A DNA stretch of 64,000 nucleotides from Mangrovicella endophytica (lineage in GTDB: Bacteria; Pseudomonadota; Alphaproteobacteria; Rhizobiales; Rhizobiaceae): NCBI RefSeq assembly GCF_002893625.1, contig NZ_PKMZ01000001.1:868001-932000 (forward strand), written 5' to 3'. The position numbers and the translations under genes are program-made. Positions 1-12,397 of the stretch are shown here, one piece after another; position 1 is the first letter of the stretch, and the number at the start of each line of letters is the position of its first letter. The notes under the pieces were generated by a model, which searched no databases, had not been told where the DNA came from, and was given only the letters and a program-made list of their open reading frames with translations.

Positions 1-122
1 CGCCACCGCCAATTGCCGCGATCTTGCGTCTCCCGTGCGTGCCCGCTTCGCACCGCTTCGTTGACGCCACCCCGTGCTTCCGGCTAACCGCACCGGCAAC
101 AGACCGACCGATCGGATCCGAG
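1..122. other. Upstream flank of valS, no gene seen
   Basis: This short stretch precedes the chosen valS start. The valS reading frame stays open back to an ATG at 24, but nothing upstream of that ATG resembles a ribosome binding site and the extra 33 residues do not look like ValRS. No other gene or RNA is recognisable. Confidence 0.4.
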
Positions 123-2993
<2,871 letters not shown>

Positions 2994-2999
2994 CGTAGC

Positions 3000-3355
3000 A
3001 AAAGCGAGATGGCGCAGTCGCTGCTGCGCCATCGCTGTGGCAGCGGTGCTTCTCCCACTGTAGCGCGACCGCAACAGTTCTGTGGCGAAACACGGGGCCA
3101 CAAGCGCCGTCGCCCTCTCGGCTGTAACGTCTTCAGCACCTGCGACGTCTTCGGCGGTAGTAGTGGTAGCAGCAACATCAACGTGTTGTCGCTGATCGTT
3201 GAGAAACGCGTTGGATTGCGGCACGCCTTCGGCGACTCCGTATCCCGCTGCGGTCGTATTTGCACCCGCAGTGTTCCCTCCTAGGCTCGCCTCAACAGCC
3301 GAGCCTGCGCAAGCTTCGGCTGGTAGCCACGAAGAGCGCAAGGGGGAACGGGCAC
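3000..3355. other. Intergenic region valS to FadL-like gene
   Basis: No convincing gene is visible. A hairpin with a 10-bp stem (3008-3017 pairing with 3024-3033) just behind valS could end its transcript, although no T-run follows. A second small stem-loop (3283-3289 with 3300-3306) lies in the leader of the next gene. The FadL-like frame remains open upstream to 3260 but shows no start signals there. Confidence 0.4.
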
Positions 3356-4642
3356 ATGGTTGCGTTGAAGAGATTACTGGCAGGCAGCCTCGCGACGACG
3401 GTGCTGACGTCGTCCGCTTTTGCGGGCGGCTTCCAGAGGGGCACGGCCGACACCGATATCCTGTACGAGCGCGGCGGCTTCAGCATGCGCACGGGCATCA
3501 CCTATGTTGACCCGCAGCGCGGCTTCGACAGCGTAAACGGGGTCTCCGGCGACTTCGGCGACTATACCGGGGATTACATTATCCCGTCCTATGCCTTCGG
3601 CTTCGGCAATGACCTCCTGGGCTGCGCCGGCACCTATACGATCTCCTTCGCCGCCGACGGCGACTATGCGAGTTTGCCGGGTGGCGCTGTGCCGGCCCCA
3701 GCCGACGGATCATCGTTCACGCGCACACGCACGCTCGAATTCGATTCGAACGAGTTCGGCCTGACCTGCCGCCTCAGCTACGAGATGGAGAACGGTCACC
3801 GCCTGAGCGTTCTTGGCGGCGCCTTTGCCGAGGACTTCAACTTCAACGCCACGGCACTGTCGACCACGGTGCAGCCCGGGCCGCTTCCCGGAAGCGCCGT
3901 CCTGCTCTCGACCGCGATCGACGCGGAGGCCGATCAGAGCTTCCAGGGCGGCTATCGCGTCGGTCTCGCCTATGAGGTTCCGGATATCGCACTTCGGGTG
4001 CAGGCCCTCTACAGGTCCGAGGTCCGTCACGACGACATCACCGGCACCGGCACGGTGACAACCGGATCGGCCAGCCTGGCTCTGCCGGGCGGCGGCACGA
4101 TCCCGCTCGATCCGACGACTCCCGGCCTGCCGCCCGTCGGCACCGTCATCCCTGCGGCCGTCAGCCTCAATGAGGCAACCAGCCCGCAGAGCCTGTATCT
4201 CAATGCCCAGACCGGCATTGCCGCAGGCACGCTGCTCCTGGCCTCGTTCCGCTGGACAGACTGGAGCAGCAACCGCGACGTGGTCGTGACGCTTGATACG
4301 CCGCTCGGCTCCAGCCAGAGCGTCATGCCCTATCGCTGGCGCGACGGCTACACGGGCTCGCTCGGGATCGGGCGCGCCTTCACCGACACGGTGTCAGGCG
4401 TCGTGGCTGTCGGCTATGACCGTGGCGTCTCCACAGGGGCTGAGACGACCTATACCGATCTCTATACGCTCTCCGCCGGCATGTCGTTCAAGCCGGAGAA
4501 GTGGGCGGAGGTCCGCATCGGTGGCCTCGTCGGCTACTGGACGGACGGCGAGCAGTCGGTCGAAGACGGCGCGAATTTCGACGGCACCGTCGGCGACGAC
4601 TTCGTCTACGCGCTCAGCGCCTCGATGAAGTTCACCTTCTGA
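3356..4642 (+). CDS. OmpP1/FadL-family outer membrane protein
   Basis: This is a predicted outer-membrane beta-barrel of 428 residues, probably a transport channel for long-chain fatty acids or other hydrophobic compounds. The N-terminus is a signal peptide (MVALKRLLAG, then a hydrophobic core ending SSAFA). The mature part opens with a GGFQRGTADTDIL segment resembling the N-terminal plug region of FadL-like proteins. Alternating polar and aromatic stretches fill the body, and the chain ends in F (SMKFTF), the usual barrel C-terminal residue. The start at 3356 is preceded by AGGGGG about 10 bases upstream. The gene appears monocistronic. The family is inferred from overall pattern and position next to valS; the substrate is unknown. 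Confidence 0.72.
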   Translation: MVALKRLLAGSLATTVLTSSAFAGGFQRGTADTDILYERGGFSMRTGITYVDPQRGFDSVNGVSGDFGDYTGDYIIPSYAFGFGNDLLGCAGTYTISFAADGDYASLPGGAVPAPADGSSFTRTRTLEFDSNEFGLTCRLSYEMENGHRLSVLGGAFAEDFNFNATALSTTVQPGPLPGSAVLLSTAIDAEADQSFQGGYRVGLAYEVPDIALRVQALYRSEVRHDDITGTGTVTTGSASLALPGGGTIPLDPTTPGLPPVGTVIPAAVSLNEATSPQSLYLNAQTGIAAGTLLLASFRWTDWSSNRDVVVTLDTPLGSSQSVMPYRWRDGYTGSLGIGRAFTDTVSGVVAVGYDRGVSTGAETTYTDLYTLSAGMSFKPEKWAEVRIGGLVGYWTDGEQSVEDGANFDGTVGDDFVYALSASMKFTF

Positions 4643-5127
4643 CGTCACACGCGCCGACGATCTGCGGCATTTCGCCCGGCATCGGCGTCCGTTCGAAAAA
4701 CACCGCGTCGCCAGCGGTCGCGGCTGCTGGCGCGTGTCTCGCAAGGTGGAAGCTGTCGCCCTGTGGGATCGTAGCAACACTATTGCAACGATGCATCGGA
4801 TATACAGGGAGCGGGGACAGGATGCCCCGTTGCGGCCACAAAACGCGCCCATCCAGACTTCGTGGGATGCGGGCGTCAAGGCGGTGCCGGATGCATCCGA
4901 AGGGACATGCGAGGGGACGATGGGTCTACCATCGATCGGGAAGGGCACGCGCGCTCGTACTGCCGGTCAGCTGCTGAACGCAGCTGAATCGATCCAGTTC
5001 CATTCGGGTGCGATTGCTATCCCGGAAAACGCTGATGCCCTGCCAGCGAAGGCTGGACCGACTTCGTTCATCGGCCGCGCTATCGCGGCCGCTCGTGGCT
5101 CTGCCGGGTTTGGCGTCAAGCATCCTC
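4643..5127. other. Long leader region upstream of exoR
   Basis: About 480 bases lie between the FadL-like gene and exoR. Open frames cross it but none has a credible start or recognisable product. A GC hairpin with an 8-bp stem (5072-5079 pairing with 5084-5091, loop CTAT) sits roughly 35 bases before the exoR start and could influence its translation. No clear promoter pair could be fixed by eye. Confidence 0.35.
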
Positions 5128-5943
5128 ATGCGTCTTTCTAAGCTCGTCCTTCTTGCGCTGCTGACCGGTAGCGCCACGGCTGTGAGTGCGACCTCGACCG
5201 TCGCGCTCGATCCGAACCTTTCGGTCTCCCCCGACGCCGGCCCGATGGAGCTCTTCAGCTTCGGCTTCAAGCTCTACAAGCAGGGCGAGAAGCTGGAAGC
5301 CTTCGAGGCGCTGCGTTACGCCGCGGAGAAGGGGCATCCGGGTGCTCGCTGGAAGCTGGGACAGATGTATGCCCAGGGCGACGGCGTTCCGGAGAACGAT
5401 TACGAGGCGTTCAAGCTCTTCGAATCGATCGTGCGCGAGCAGGAGGATGACACCACCGGCTCGCCGAATGCGGCCTACGTGTCCAGCGCCGTCGTGGCGC
5501 TTGCCGACTATCTGCGCAAGGGCATCCCGAACAGCCCTGTGGAGGTCGACCTGCCGCAGGCACGGCAGCTCTATTTCCACGCAGCGTCCTTCTTTGGTGA
5601 TCCGAAGGCGCAGTTCGAGCTCGGCCGCATGCTGCTGAACGGCGAGGGTGGCAAGTCCAACCCGCGCCAGGCGGCGCGGTGGCTGAAGCTGGCGGCCCAT
5701 AAGGGCAGTGCCAGCGCACAGGCGCTGCTCGGCTATCTCCTCTTCGACGGCGTGAAGATCGCGCTCAGGGCCGAGCCGGTGCGCGGTCTCGCCATGCTGA
5801 CGATGGCGTTGCAGCAGGCTTCGCCCTCCGAGCAAAAGTGGATCCGTCCGCTGCAGGAAGAGGTGTTCTCGCTGGCCAGCGAGGGAGACCGCCGCACGGC
5901 GCTCGCCTATGCCCAGGAACAGCAGGGCGTCAGCAAGAACTGA
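5128..5943 (+). CDS. exoR: ExoR-type periplasmic Sel1-repeat regulator
   Basis: The 271-residue product has a signal peptide (MRLSKLVLLALL, cleavage expected near VSA) followed by Sel1-like repeats. Examples are AAEKGHPGARWKLGQMY, YFHAASFFGDPKAQFELG and AAHKGSASAQALLG. The repeat spacing, the ENDYEAFKLF segment and the DRRTALAYA-type end match my recollection of ExoR from Sinorhizobium and Agrobacterium. There ExoR sits in the periplasm, binds the sensor kinase ExoS and keeps the ExoS-ChvI system off, and its degradation derepresses exopolysaccharide genes. The position before xth-erpA/dgt-argS also fits exoR loci. exoS and chvI are not in this window. The start at 5128 is chosen because it opens directly into the signal peptide; longer frames from 5008 lack one. 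Confidence 0.8.
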   Translation: MRLSKLVLLALLTGSATAVSATSTVALDPNLSVSPDAGPMELFSFGFKLYKQGEKLEAFEALRYAAEKGHPGARWKLGQMYAQGDGVPENDYEAFKLFESIVREQEDDTTGSPNAAYVSSAVVALADYLRKGIPNSPVEVDLPQARQLYFHAASFFGDPKAQFELGRMLLNGEGGKSNPRQAARWLKLAAHKGSASAQALLGYLLFDGVKIALRAEPVRGLAMLTMALQQASPSEQKWIRPLQEEVFSLASEGDRRTALAYAQEQQGVSKN

Positions 5944-5945
5944 TA

Positions 5946-5976
5946 CTTAGCGACGCTCGCTCGAGGCGTCGCTGAG
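5946..5976. terminator. Hairpin between convergent exoR and xth
   Basis: An 11-bp stem including one G-T pair (5946-5956 with 5966-5976, loop 5957-5965) lies in the 48-base gap between exoR and the convergent xth. It probably works for both directions. The T-tract is weak on either side, so this is a candidate only. Confidence 0.5.
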
Positions 5977-5991
5977 CTTAGGAGTCCGACC

Positions 5992-6780
5992 TCAGAGCAT
6001 GAGGTCGATCACGACGGGAACGTGATCCGAGGGCTTCTCCCAGCCGCGCACATGCTTATCGATGCCGACCGAGCCGAGCCGTGACGCGGCTTCAGGCGAG
6101 AGCAGCAGGTGATCGATGCGGATGCCGTTGTTCTTCTGCCAGGCGCCGGCCTGATAGTCCCAGAAGGTGTATACCTCGCCGGCTGCGGTTGTCGCGCGGA
6201 CGGCGTCGAGAAGCCCGAGGTTCAGAAGCCGCCGGTATGCGGCACGGCTCTCGGGCTGGTAGAGCGCGTCGCCGAGCCACGCAGCCGGATTGCGGCAGTC
6301 CTCCGGCTCCGGGATGACGTTGTAGTCGCCGGCGAGAATCAGTGCGTCCTCGTCGCTGAGGCGCGCGATCGCGTGGGCTTCCAGCCGCTGCATCCAGCTG
6401 AGCTTGTAGGTGAACTTCTCCGTTCCCAACGGATTGCCATTCGGCAGATACAGCGAGGCGACACGCACGCGCTGTCCATTGACCGTCCAGCACGCCTCGA
6501 TGAAGCGCGACTGCTCGTCGCTTTCATCACCTGGCAGCCCGCGCGAGACGCTGCCGTTGTCGGGCGCCACCTTCGACAGAAGGGCGACGCCGTTGAAGCC
6601 TTTCTGGCCATGCGTCTCCACATGGTAGCCGAGCGCCTCCACCGCCTGGCGCGGGAAGCCGTCGTCGAGACTCTTGATCTCCTGCAGGCAGACGATGTCG
6701 GGGGAGCGCTCGGTGAGCCAGGCGGTGAGCGCGTCGATGCGCGCACGCACGCCGTTGATGTTCCAGGTGGCGATCAGCAT
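5992..6780 (-). CDS. xth: Exodeoxyribonuclease III (AP endonuclease)
   Basis: This is a Mg-dependent DNA repair nuclease of the EEP (exonuclease-endonuclease-phosphatase) superfamily that incises at abasic sites and degrades 3' ends. The 262-residue product shows the family landmarks in order: WNINGVRAR near the N-terminus, LQEIKS with the metal-binding Glu, GFNGVAL, LAGDYNVIPE with the catalytic Asp-Asn pair, and a final SDHVPVV carrying the catalytic His. The length is standard. It lies 9 bases downstream of erpA on the same strand, so the two are probably co-transcribed, and it converges on exoR. Confidence 0.94.
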   Translation of the reverse strand: MLIATWNINGVRARIDALTAWLTERSPDIVCLQEIKSLDDGFPRQAVEALGYHVETHGQKGFNGVALLSKVAPDNGSVSRGLPGDESDEQSRFIEACWTVNGQRVRVASLYLPNGNPLGTEKFTYKLSWMQRLEAHAIARLSDEDALILAGDYNVIPEPEDCRNPAAWLGDALYQPESRAAYRRLLNLGLLDAVRATTAAGEVYTFWDYQAGAWQKNNGIRIDHLLLSPEAASRLGSVGIDKHVRGWEKPSDHVPVVIDLML

Positions 6781-6789
6781 CCGGCGGAA

Positions 6790-7131
6790 TCAGACGGAGA
6801 AGCTGGTGCCGCAGCCGCAGGACGCGACGGCATTCGGATTGCGGATCTGAAAGGACTGACCCATGAGATCGTCGACGAAGTCGACTACGGCGCCCTCCAT
6901 ATAAACCAGCGAGGTCGGGTCGATCAGCACGCGCGCGCCGGACCGCTCAATGACGAGATCGTCCGATTCGCTGCCGTGGGTAAGATCGTATTTGTAGGAG
7001 AAGCCCGAGCAGCCGCCGCCTTCCACCGAGATGCGCAGGGCATCGGCGTCGCCGCTGTTTGCCAGGATCTTGGCGATCCGCTTCACCGCCGCGTCGGAAA
7101 CAGTCACGGGAAGGGCTAGGGTCTCGCTCAT
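6790..7131 (-). CDS. erpA: Iron-sulfur cluster insertion protein (ErpA/HesB)
   Basis: This is an A-type carrier that delivers Fe-S clusters to apoproteins. The 113-residue product carries the three conserved cysteines as GGGCSGF in the middle and SCGCG near the C-terminus, in the normal spacing for the family. It is the first gene of a leftward pair with xth and is divergent from dgt, with about 110 bases between the starts. The window also holds several Fe-S enzymes that may be clients, notably NuoB, E, F, G and I, but that link is inference. The name erpA follows rhizobial annotation habit; IscA-type assignment cannot be excluded. Confidence 0.9.
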   Translation of the reverse strand: MSETLALPVTVSDAAVKRIAKILANSGDADALRISVEGGGCSGFSYKYDLTHGSESDDLVIERSGARVLIDPTSLVYMEGAVVDFVDDLMGQSFQIRNPNAVASCGCGTSFSV

Positions 7132-7241
7132 CGCTTCGCCGGACGGGCCGCTTCGGTCCGCCGCTCCTTGTTGATGTGCCTGCCCCTAAGTATGAAGCCG
7201 AGCGAAACCGGTCAATCGCAACGCAACGTATCGAACCGCCG

Positions 7242-8453
7242 ATGGCAGACGAGATCATGGCAGGCATCGGCCTCGGCAGCGGCGAGCATGCTCCCTTCGC
7301 CGTGAATGCGGCTGCATCGCGCGGCCGCCTGGTGCCCGAGCCTGCGAGCCGCACCCGCACGCCGTTCCAGCGCGACCGCGACCGCATCGTCCACTCCACA
7401 GCCTTCCGCCGGCTGAAGCACAAGACGCAGGTCTTCGTCGCCTATGAGGGCGACCACTTCCGCACTCGGCTGACCCACACGATCGAGGTCTCCCAGATCG
7501 CACGGGCCTTCGCCCGCGCACTGCGGCTGGACGAGGATCTGACGGAAGCGATCGCGCTCGTCCATGATTTCGGCCATACGCCCTTCGGCCATGCCGGCGA
7601 GCGGGCGCTCGATCGCCGCATGCGCGCCTTCGGCGGCTTCGATCACAATGCGCAGGCGCTGCGAATCGTCACGGCCCTGGAGCGCCGCTATGCCGATTTT
7701 GACGGGCTGAACCTCTCGTGGGAGACGCTGGAGGGCCTGGTGAAGCACAATGGCCCGTTGCTCGGACCGGCGGCTGGTAACGCCACGGTGCCGCGACCGA
7801 TCCTCGATTTCGACGCGGTATTCCCGCTCGACCTCGCGCTTCATGCCAGCCTCGAGGCGCAGGCCGCGGCGATCGCAGACGATATCGCCTATGACACGCA
7901 TGACCTGGACGATGGTTTGCGCGCCGGTCTCCTCGTCGTCGACGATCTCGAAGAGTTGGACCTCGCCGGGTCGATCCTGCGCGAGGTGAGGGCGGCCTAT
8001 CCCGGCCTCGATCAGGGCCGGCTGATCAACGAGATCATGCGCCGCCACATCACCCGGATGGTGGAAGACGTCATCGCGACGACGATGCGCAACCTCGCCG
8101 ATGCGGACGTTGCCAGTGCCGAGGACGTACGGCAAGCCGGCCGAACCCTCGTGACCTTCTCGCGAGGCATGCGCGACTGCGAGCAGCAGACCAAGCGGTT
8201 CCTGTTCGGCCGCGTCTACCGCAATCCCGCCGTCAGCCGGGTGATGGCCGAGGCGGAGGCGGTCGTCGAGGCGCTGTTCGACCGATATGTCGCGGAGCCC
8301 CGCAGCATGCCGGACGGGTGGGGCGAGGGCACTGACGGCCTTGACGACGCACGCCTTGCCCGCCGCGTCGCCGATTACCTCTCCGGAATGACCGACAGCT
8401 ACGCTCTCGGCGAGCATCGCCGCCTCTTCGGCCGCGCGCCGGATTTGCGTTGA
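7242..8453 (+). CDS. dgt: Deoxyguanosinetriphosphate triphosphohydrolase-like protein
   Basis: This is an HD-domain nucleotide hydrolase of the dGTPase family, expected to cleave dNTPs to deoxynucleosides plus triphosphate. The 403-residue product starts with the family segment [20 protein letters not shown]. It then has the metal-binding pattern [13 protein letters not shown], the HD doublet in [15 protein letters not shown] and a later [15 protein letters not shown] segment. The ATG at 7242 is used; an in-frame ATG at 7257 is an alternative. The gene is divergent from erpA and is followed by argS after about 80 bases, an arrangement conserved in many alphaproteobacteria. Confidence 0.92.
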   Translation: MADEIMAGIGLGSGEHAPFAVNAAASRGRLVPEPASRTRTPFQRDRDRIVHSTAFRRLKHKTQVFVAYEGDHFRTRLTHTIEVSQIARAFARALRLDEDLTEAIALVHDFGHTPFGHAGERALDRRMRAFGGFDHNAQALRIVTALERRYADFDGLNLSWETLEGLVKHNGPLLGPAAGNATVPRPILDFDAVFPLDLALHASLEAQAAAIADDIAYDTHDLDDGLRAGLLVVDDLEELDLAGSILREVRAAYPGLDQGRLINEIMRRHITRMVEDVIATTMRNLADADVASAEDVRQAGRTLVTFSRGMRDCEQQTKRFLFGRVYRNPAVSRVMAEAEAVVEALFDRYVAEPRSMPDGWGEGTDGLDDARLARRVADYLSGMTDSYALGEHRRLFGRAPDLR

Positions 8454-8534
8454 CGGGCAGAACCCACTTAAAGCGGCGTCTGAAGAAGTGGCCAGCAGCT
8501 GACAAGCCGGCCTCAAGAGTGATCGAGACCTCCG

Positions 8535-10286
8535 ATGAACATTTTCGCCGACTTCGAGAACAGGGTGAAGTCAGCCGTGGAAGCGATTCTGGCGACTCGC
8601 GAAAACAGCGGTCTCGACCTGTCGCGGATCACGGTAGAGCCGCCGAGAGATGCCAGCCACGGTGATCTCGCCACCAATGCGGCGATGGTGCTGGCAAAGC
8701 CGCTGCAGGCAAAGCCTCGTGAGCTCGCCGAGGCGATCGCCGAAGCGCTGCGCGCCGACACCGATGTCGAGACGGTGGAGATCGCCGGCCCCGGCTTCAT
8801 CAATCTGCGGCTGAAGCCCGCCTTCTGGACCGAGCATCTCGCCGACTTGCTGCGTCAGGGAAGCGACTATGGGCGCGGTGCTTCGACGGGCCGCAAGATC
8901 AACGTCGAATATGTCTCCGCCAATCCGACCGGTCCGATGCATGTCGGCCACTGCCGTGGCGCCGTCGTCGGCGACAGCATTGCCAACATCCTCGGCTTTG
9001 CCGGCAACGCCGTGACGAAGGAGTACTACGTCAACGATGCCGGCGAGCAGGTGACGGTGCTCGCGAGATCCGCCTATCTGCGTTACCGCGAGGCGATGGG
9101 CGAGACGATCGGCGAAATTCCCGCCGGTCTCTACCCCGGCGATTACCTGAAGCCGGTCGGCCATGCGTTGGCCTTCCGCTACGGTGACACGCTGATGCAG
9201 GCCGACGAGGCGGAGTGGCTGCCGCCTGTGCGCGACTTCGCCATCGAGGCCATGATGATGATGATCCGGGACGACCTTGCGCGTCTCGGCATCACGCATG
9301 AGGTCTTCTTCTCCGAGCGCGTCCTGCACGGCAATGGCGGTGGGCGTATCGCTGCCGCCATCGACGACCTTCGCGCGCGTGGCTTCGTCTACAACGGCAC
9401 GCTGCCGCCGCCGAAGGGCCAGCTGCCGGAGGACTGGGAGGACCGGGAGCAGGTGCTGCTGCGCTCCACCGATGTCGGCGACGACATGGACCGGCCGCTG
9501 GTGAAGTCCGACGGCCGCTTCACCTACTTCGCCGCCGACGTCGCCTATTTCCGCGACAAGTTCGAGCGCGGCTTCGACGAGATGGTCTACGTGCTCGGCG
9601 CCGACCACGGCGGCTACGTGAAGCGACTGGAGGCCGTCGCTAAGGCGGTGTCCGGCGGCCGCGCGACGCTCGACGTCGTGCTCTGCCAGCTGGTGAAGCT
9701 GTTCCGCGACGGCGAGCCGGTGCGCATGTCGAAGCGCTCCGGCGACTTCGTCACGCTGGCCGAAGTGGTGGAGGAGGTGGGTCGCGACCCCGTCCGCTTC
9801 ATGATGCTGTTCCGCAAGAGCGATGCGCCGCTCGACTTCGACTTCGCCAAGGTGACGGAGCAGTCGAAGGACAATCCCGTCTTCTACGTGCAGTATGCCC
9901 ATGCGCGGGCTGCGGCCGTGAAGCGGCAAGCGGTGGAGGCGGGGCTGGAGCTGCCTCAGCCCGGCTCCCTCGACGACGCGGCTCTCGATGGGCTGACCGA
10001 CGTCGGAGAGCTGGCGCTCATCCGCAAGCTCGCCGAGTTCCCGCGCCTCATCCAGGCCGCGGCGGAAAGCAAGGAGCCGCATCGGCTCGCCTTCTACCTC
10101 TACGATCTCGCCTCAGCCTTCCACGGCCAGTACAATCGCGGCAAGGACCTGCCGGACTTACGCTTTGTTAACCCTGACAACCCGATAATGACCGCAGCGA
10201 GACTAGGATTGGTTGAAGCTGTCGCCGTCGTCATCCGGTCCGGACTGACGCTGATCGGCGCCGCCGCCCCGGAAGAAATGCGCTGA
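8535..10286 (+). CDS. argS: Arginine--tRNA ligase
   Basis: This is a class I synthetase that charges tRNA-Arg. The 583-residue chain has the N-terminal Add1 domain (about 1-115), the HIGH motif as HVGH at residues 136-139 within PTGPMHVGH, and a KMSKS variant RMSKRSG near residue 397. Lack of the final canonical Ser-Lys-Ser is usual in ArgRS. A helical DALR anticodon-binding domain (about 465-583) ends the chain. The ATG at 8535 gives the normal MNIFADFE-type start. It probably belongs to the rightward dgt-argS-SPOR-nagZ transcription unit. Confidence 0.95.
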   Translation: MNIFADFENRVKSAVEAILATRENSGLDLSRITVEPPRDASHGDLATNAAMVLAKPLQAKPRELAEAIAEALRADTDVETVEIAGPGFINLRLKPAFWTEHLADLLRQGSDYGRGASTGRKINVEYVSANPTGPMHVGHCRGAVVGDSIANILGFAGNAVTKEYYVNDAGEQVTVLARSAYLRYREAMGETIGEIPAGLYPGDYLKPVGHALAFRYGDTLMQADEAEWLPPVRDFAIEAMMMMIRDDLARLGITHEVFFSERVLHGNGGGRIAAAIDDLRARGFVYNGTLPPPKGQLPEDWEDREQVLLRSTDVGDDMDRPLVKSDGRFTYFAADVAYFRDKFERGFDEMVYVLGADHGGYVKRLEAVAKAVSGGRATLDVVLCQLVKLFRDGEPVRMSKRSGDFVTLAEVVEEVGRDPVRFMMLFRKSDAPLDFDFAKVTEQSKDNPVFYVQYAHARAAAVKRQAVEAGLELPQPGSLDDAALDGLTDVGELALIRKLAEFPRLIQAAAESKEPHRLAFYLYDLASAFHGQYNRGKDLPDLRFVNPDNPIMTAARLGLVEAVAVVIRSGLTLIGAAAPEEMR

Positions 10287-10376
10287 CGAACCACCGTTTG
10301 GTCAACTTCGTTAGCTAGCGACTCGGACGGGTTGGCAAGGCTCTCTGCCAGCAGGGGATGAAGCGGAGTTCACGTG

Positions 10377-12278
10377 ATGGCTGACGGCAAGGGCTCTGCT
10401 CGCGATGGCGGCTTCCACGTTGATGAACTGGATGGCGACCCGTTCGCCGAGCTGGCGCGCCTCGTCGATGAGCCATGGACCGGAGAGCCGCTGGCGCCGG
10501 CCCGGGACTCGAAGCGTATGCCGTCGCAGGACATTGCCAGCGCCCCGTCGATCTTCGACGAGCGCTGGGCCAATGGGAACGATGGCGACGCCGTCTGGCA
10601 GGCCGGATCGCACGATACGCGCCGCCATGATGAGCCGGAACTTGGAGCCGGCTTTGAGGATGCGCTCGCCGAGATGATCGACGCCGAACTCGCCGACGAG
10701 GCGGGGGAGGCACATTCGCACGGCGCAGCTCCCTCGACCCGCCCGGCTGCTGCGGCTCCTGCGGCTGCTTCGTCTTACGCAAGCTGGGTGGAGCCCCGCG
10801 CTGCCGCCGGACAGCCGCAGCCCAAGCCTTATGAAGCGCCGGCGCCGGTCGAGAGCGCCGAAGATCCGCTCGAAAGCGAGTTGGAGACTGCGCTTCGCAG
10901 CCTCAGCACGCCGGCCAATCCGCGCGAAACGCCGATCCATCGTGCTCAGTCCTTTGCGCCTGAGCGGATCGAGATGGAGGTCCCGGCGGATCTCTCCGGC
11001 CCGTCGGTTGACGACTTCGATGAGCTGATCGCCAGCGAGCTGGCGGTGATGCGCCAGCCCGTCCAGGCGGCTCCCCGGCACGTCATCTCCGAGCAGGACG
11101 TGCTCGGCTACAACGGCTATCAGAGCGGTCATGGCGCCCCCGTCTATGTCGCCCGCGAAGAGGACGATGAGGGCGCCTACGCTGCCGACCGTCGCCGGGG
11201 CCCGGTGCTGCGCAAGGTGCTGATGGCTGGCGGCAGTGTCGCGGCGCTTCTCGTCGTCGGCGTGCTCGGCGTCTCGCTTTGGCAGGGTACCGGCGGGGTG
11301 GTCGTCGGTGGCGGCAGCGACGAGCCGCTGCTGGTCAAGGCCGACACCGATCCGGTGAAGATCGTCCCGAAGGATCCGGGCGGGCGGTCCATCCCCAATC
11401 AGAACAAGGCGGTCTACGAGCGGGTGCAGAGCGTCGACGCTCCGACTTCGCCGACGCAGCAGGCTCTCCTCGACGTCAAGGAAGAGCCTGTCGACATTCC
11501 GCCGGAGGACGAGGAAGGTCCGGCTCCGAGCGACCTCCCGGGCGTCGAGCTCGGTTCGCAGGACGCCGTGCCGCAGGACGACGGCGCCGCTGCCTCGCAG
11601 GGCGAGGTTCAGGTCGCCGATGCCAGCCAGACGGCCGACGATGGCGCTCCGATTCCGGTGCTGCAGCCGCGGCGCGTTCGCACGCTGACGGTGCGTCCGG
11701 ACGGAACGCTGGCGGCCGAAGAAGTGGTCGTGCCGGCGACCTCGCCGGCGGAGGCGGTTGCCAGCGAAGCGGCTGCAGCCGCACCGACGACGCTGGGCGG
11801 GATCGCGACGGCTTCGGCAAGCGGCAGCGCGCCGTCGGTCGAGGCGACCGGAAGTGTCGACGCAGCTGCTCCGGTTGCCGCGTCCCCGGCGCCCAATCCG
11901 ATGTTGATCCCGACCTCGGCGCCTGCCGCACAGGCTGAGGCGCAGCCGGCAGAAGAGGCCCCCGCTGCTTCGGTTGAGGTCGCCAGCGCCGAGCCGCAGC
12001 CTGCGCCGGCAACGCCGGCTCCGGCGCTGCCGAGCGGCGGCTACTACGTGCAGATATCCTCGCACCCGTCGCAGGCGCTCGCCGATCAGTCGCGCCAGAC
12101 GCTCAGCAGCCGCTATGCCGGCGTCCTGTCCGGTCATGACCTGGTCATCCAGTCGGCCGACATCCCGGGCAAGGGCACCTATTACCGCGTCCGCGTTGCG
12201 GCCGCGTCGAAGGTCGAGGCGTCCGAGATTTGCGGCAAGCTGAAATCCGCCGGCGGCAGCTGCTTCATTTCGCGTTGA
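10377..12278 (+). CDS. SPOR-domain envelope protein
   Basis: This 633-residue protein has a cytoplasmic acidic N-terminal half and one membrane span (about 276-300, VLMAGGSVAALLVVGVLGVS). A long Ala/Pro/Glu-rich linker follows, then a C-terminal SPOR domain (about 555-633) containing YYVQISSHPSQALA and GTYYRVRV. SPOR domains bind denuded peptidoglycan glycans at division sites, so a role in cell division or septal wall handling is inferred. The ATG at 10377 is preferred over the adjacent in-frame GTG at 10374. Its place between argS and nagZ is the usual one in Hyphomicrobiales, and nagZ itself acts on peptidoglycan fragments. Confidence 0.85.
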   Translation: MADGKGSARDGGFHVDELDGDPFAELARLVDEPWTGEPLAPARDSKRMPSQDIASAPSIFDERWANGNDGDAVWQAGSHDTRRHDEPELGAGFEDALAEMIDAELADEAGEAHSHGAAPSTRPAAAAPAAASSYASWVEPRAAAGQPQPKPYEAPAPVESAEDPLESELETALRSLSTPANPRETPIHRAQSFAPERIEMEVPADLSGPSVDDFDELIASELAVMRQPVQAAPRHVISEQDVLGYNGYQSGHGAPVYVAREEDDEGAYAADRRRGPVLRKVLMAGGSVAALLVVGVLGVSLWQGTGGVVVGGGSDEPLLVKADTDPVKIVPKDPGGRSIPNQNKAVYERVQSVDAPTSPTQQALLDVKEEPVDIPPEDEEGPAPSDLPGVELGSQDAVPQDDGAAASQGEVQVADASQTADDGAPIPVLQPRRVRTLTVRPDGTLAAEEVVVPATSPAEAVASEAAAAAPTTLGGIATASASGSAPSVEATGSVDAAAPVAASPAPNPMLIPTSAPAAQAEAQPAEEAPAASVEVASAEPQPAPATPAPALPSGGYYVQISSHPSQALADQSRQTLSSRYAGVLSGHDLVIQSADIPGKGTYYRVRVAAASKVEASEICGKLKSAGGSCFISR

Positions 12279-12397
12279 CGGCCGCGGCTGGCCTCGCGCT
12301 CGGCCGCTCGTCAGGGCATAACCCTCTGTCAGAAACAACGACCTCGGACGGGGCGGGTGCAGGAACGCACCCGTCCCGCCGTGCTGTGGAGAATGCG

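Noticed and set aside
4734-5141. A 135-codon frame between the FadL-like gene and exoR
   Set aside because: No ribosome binding site, no recognisable domain, and it overlaps the exoR signal peptide region in another frame.
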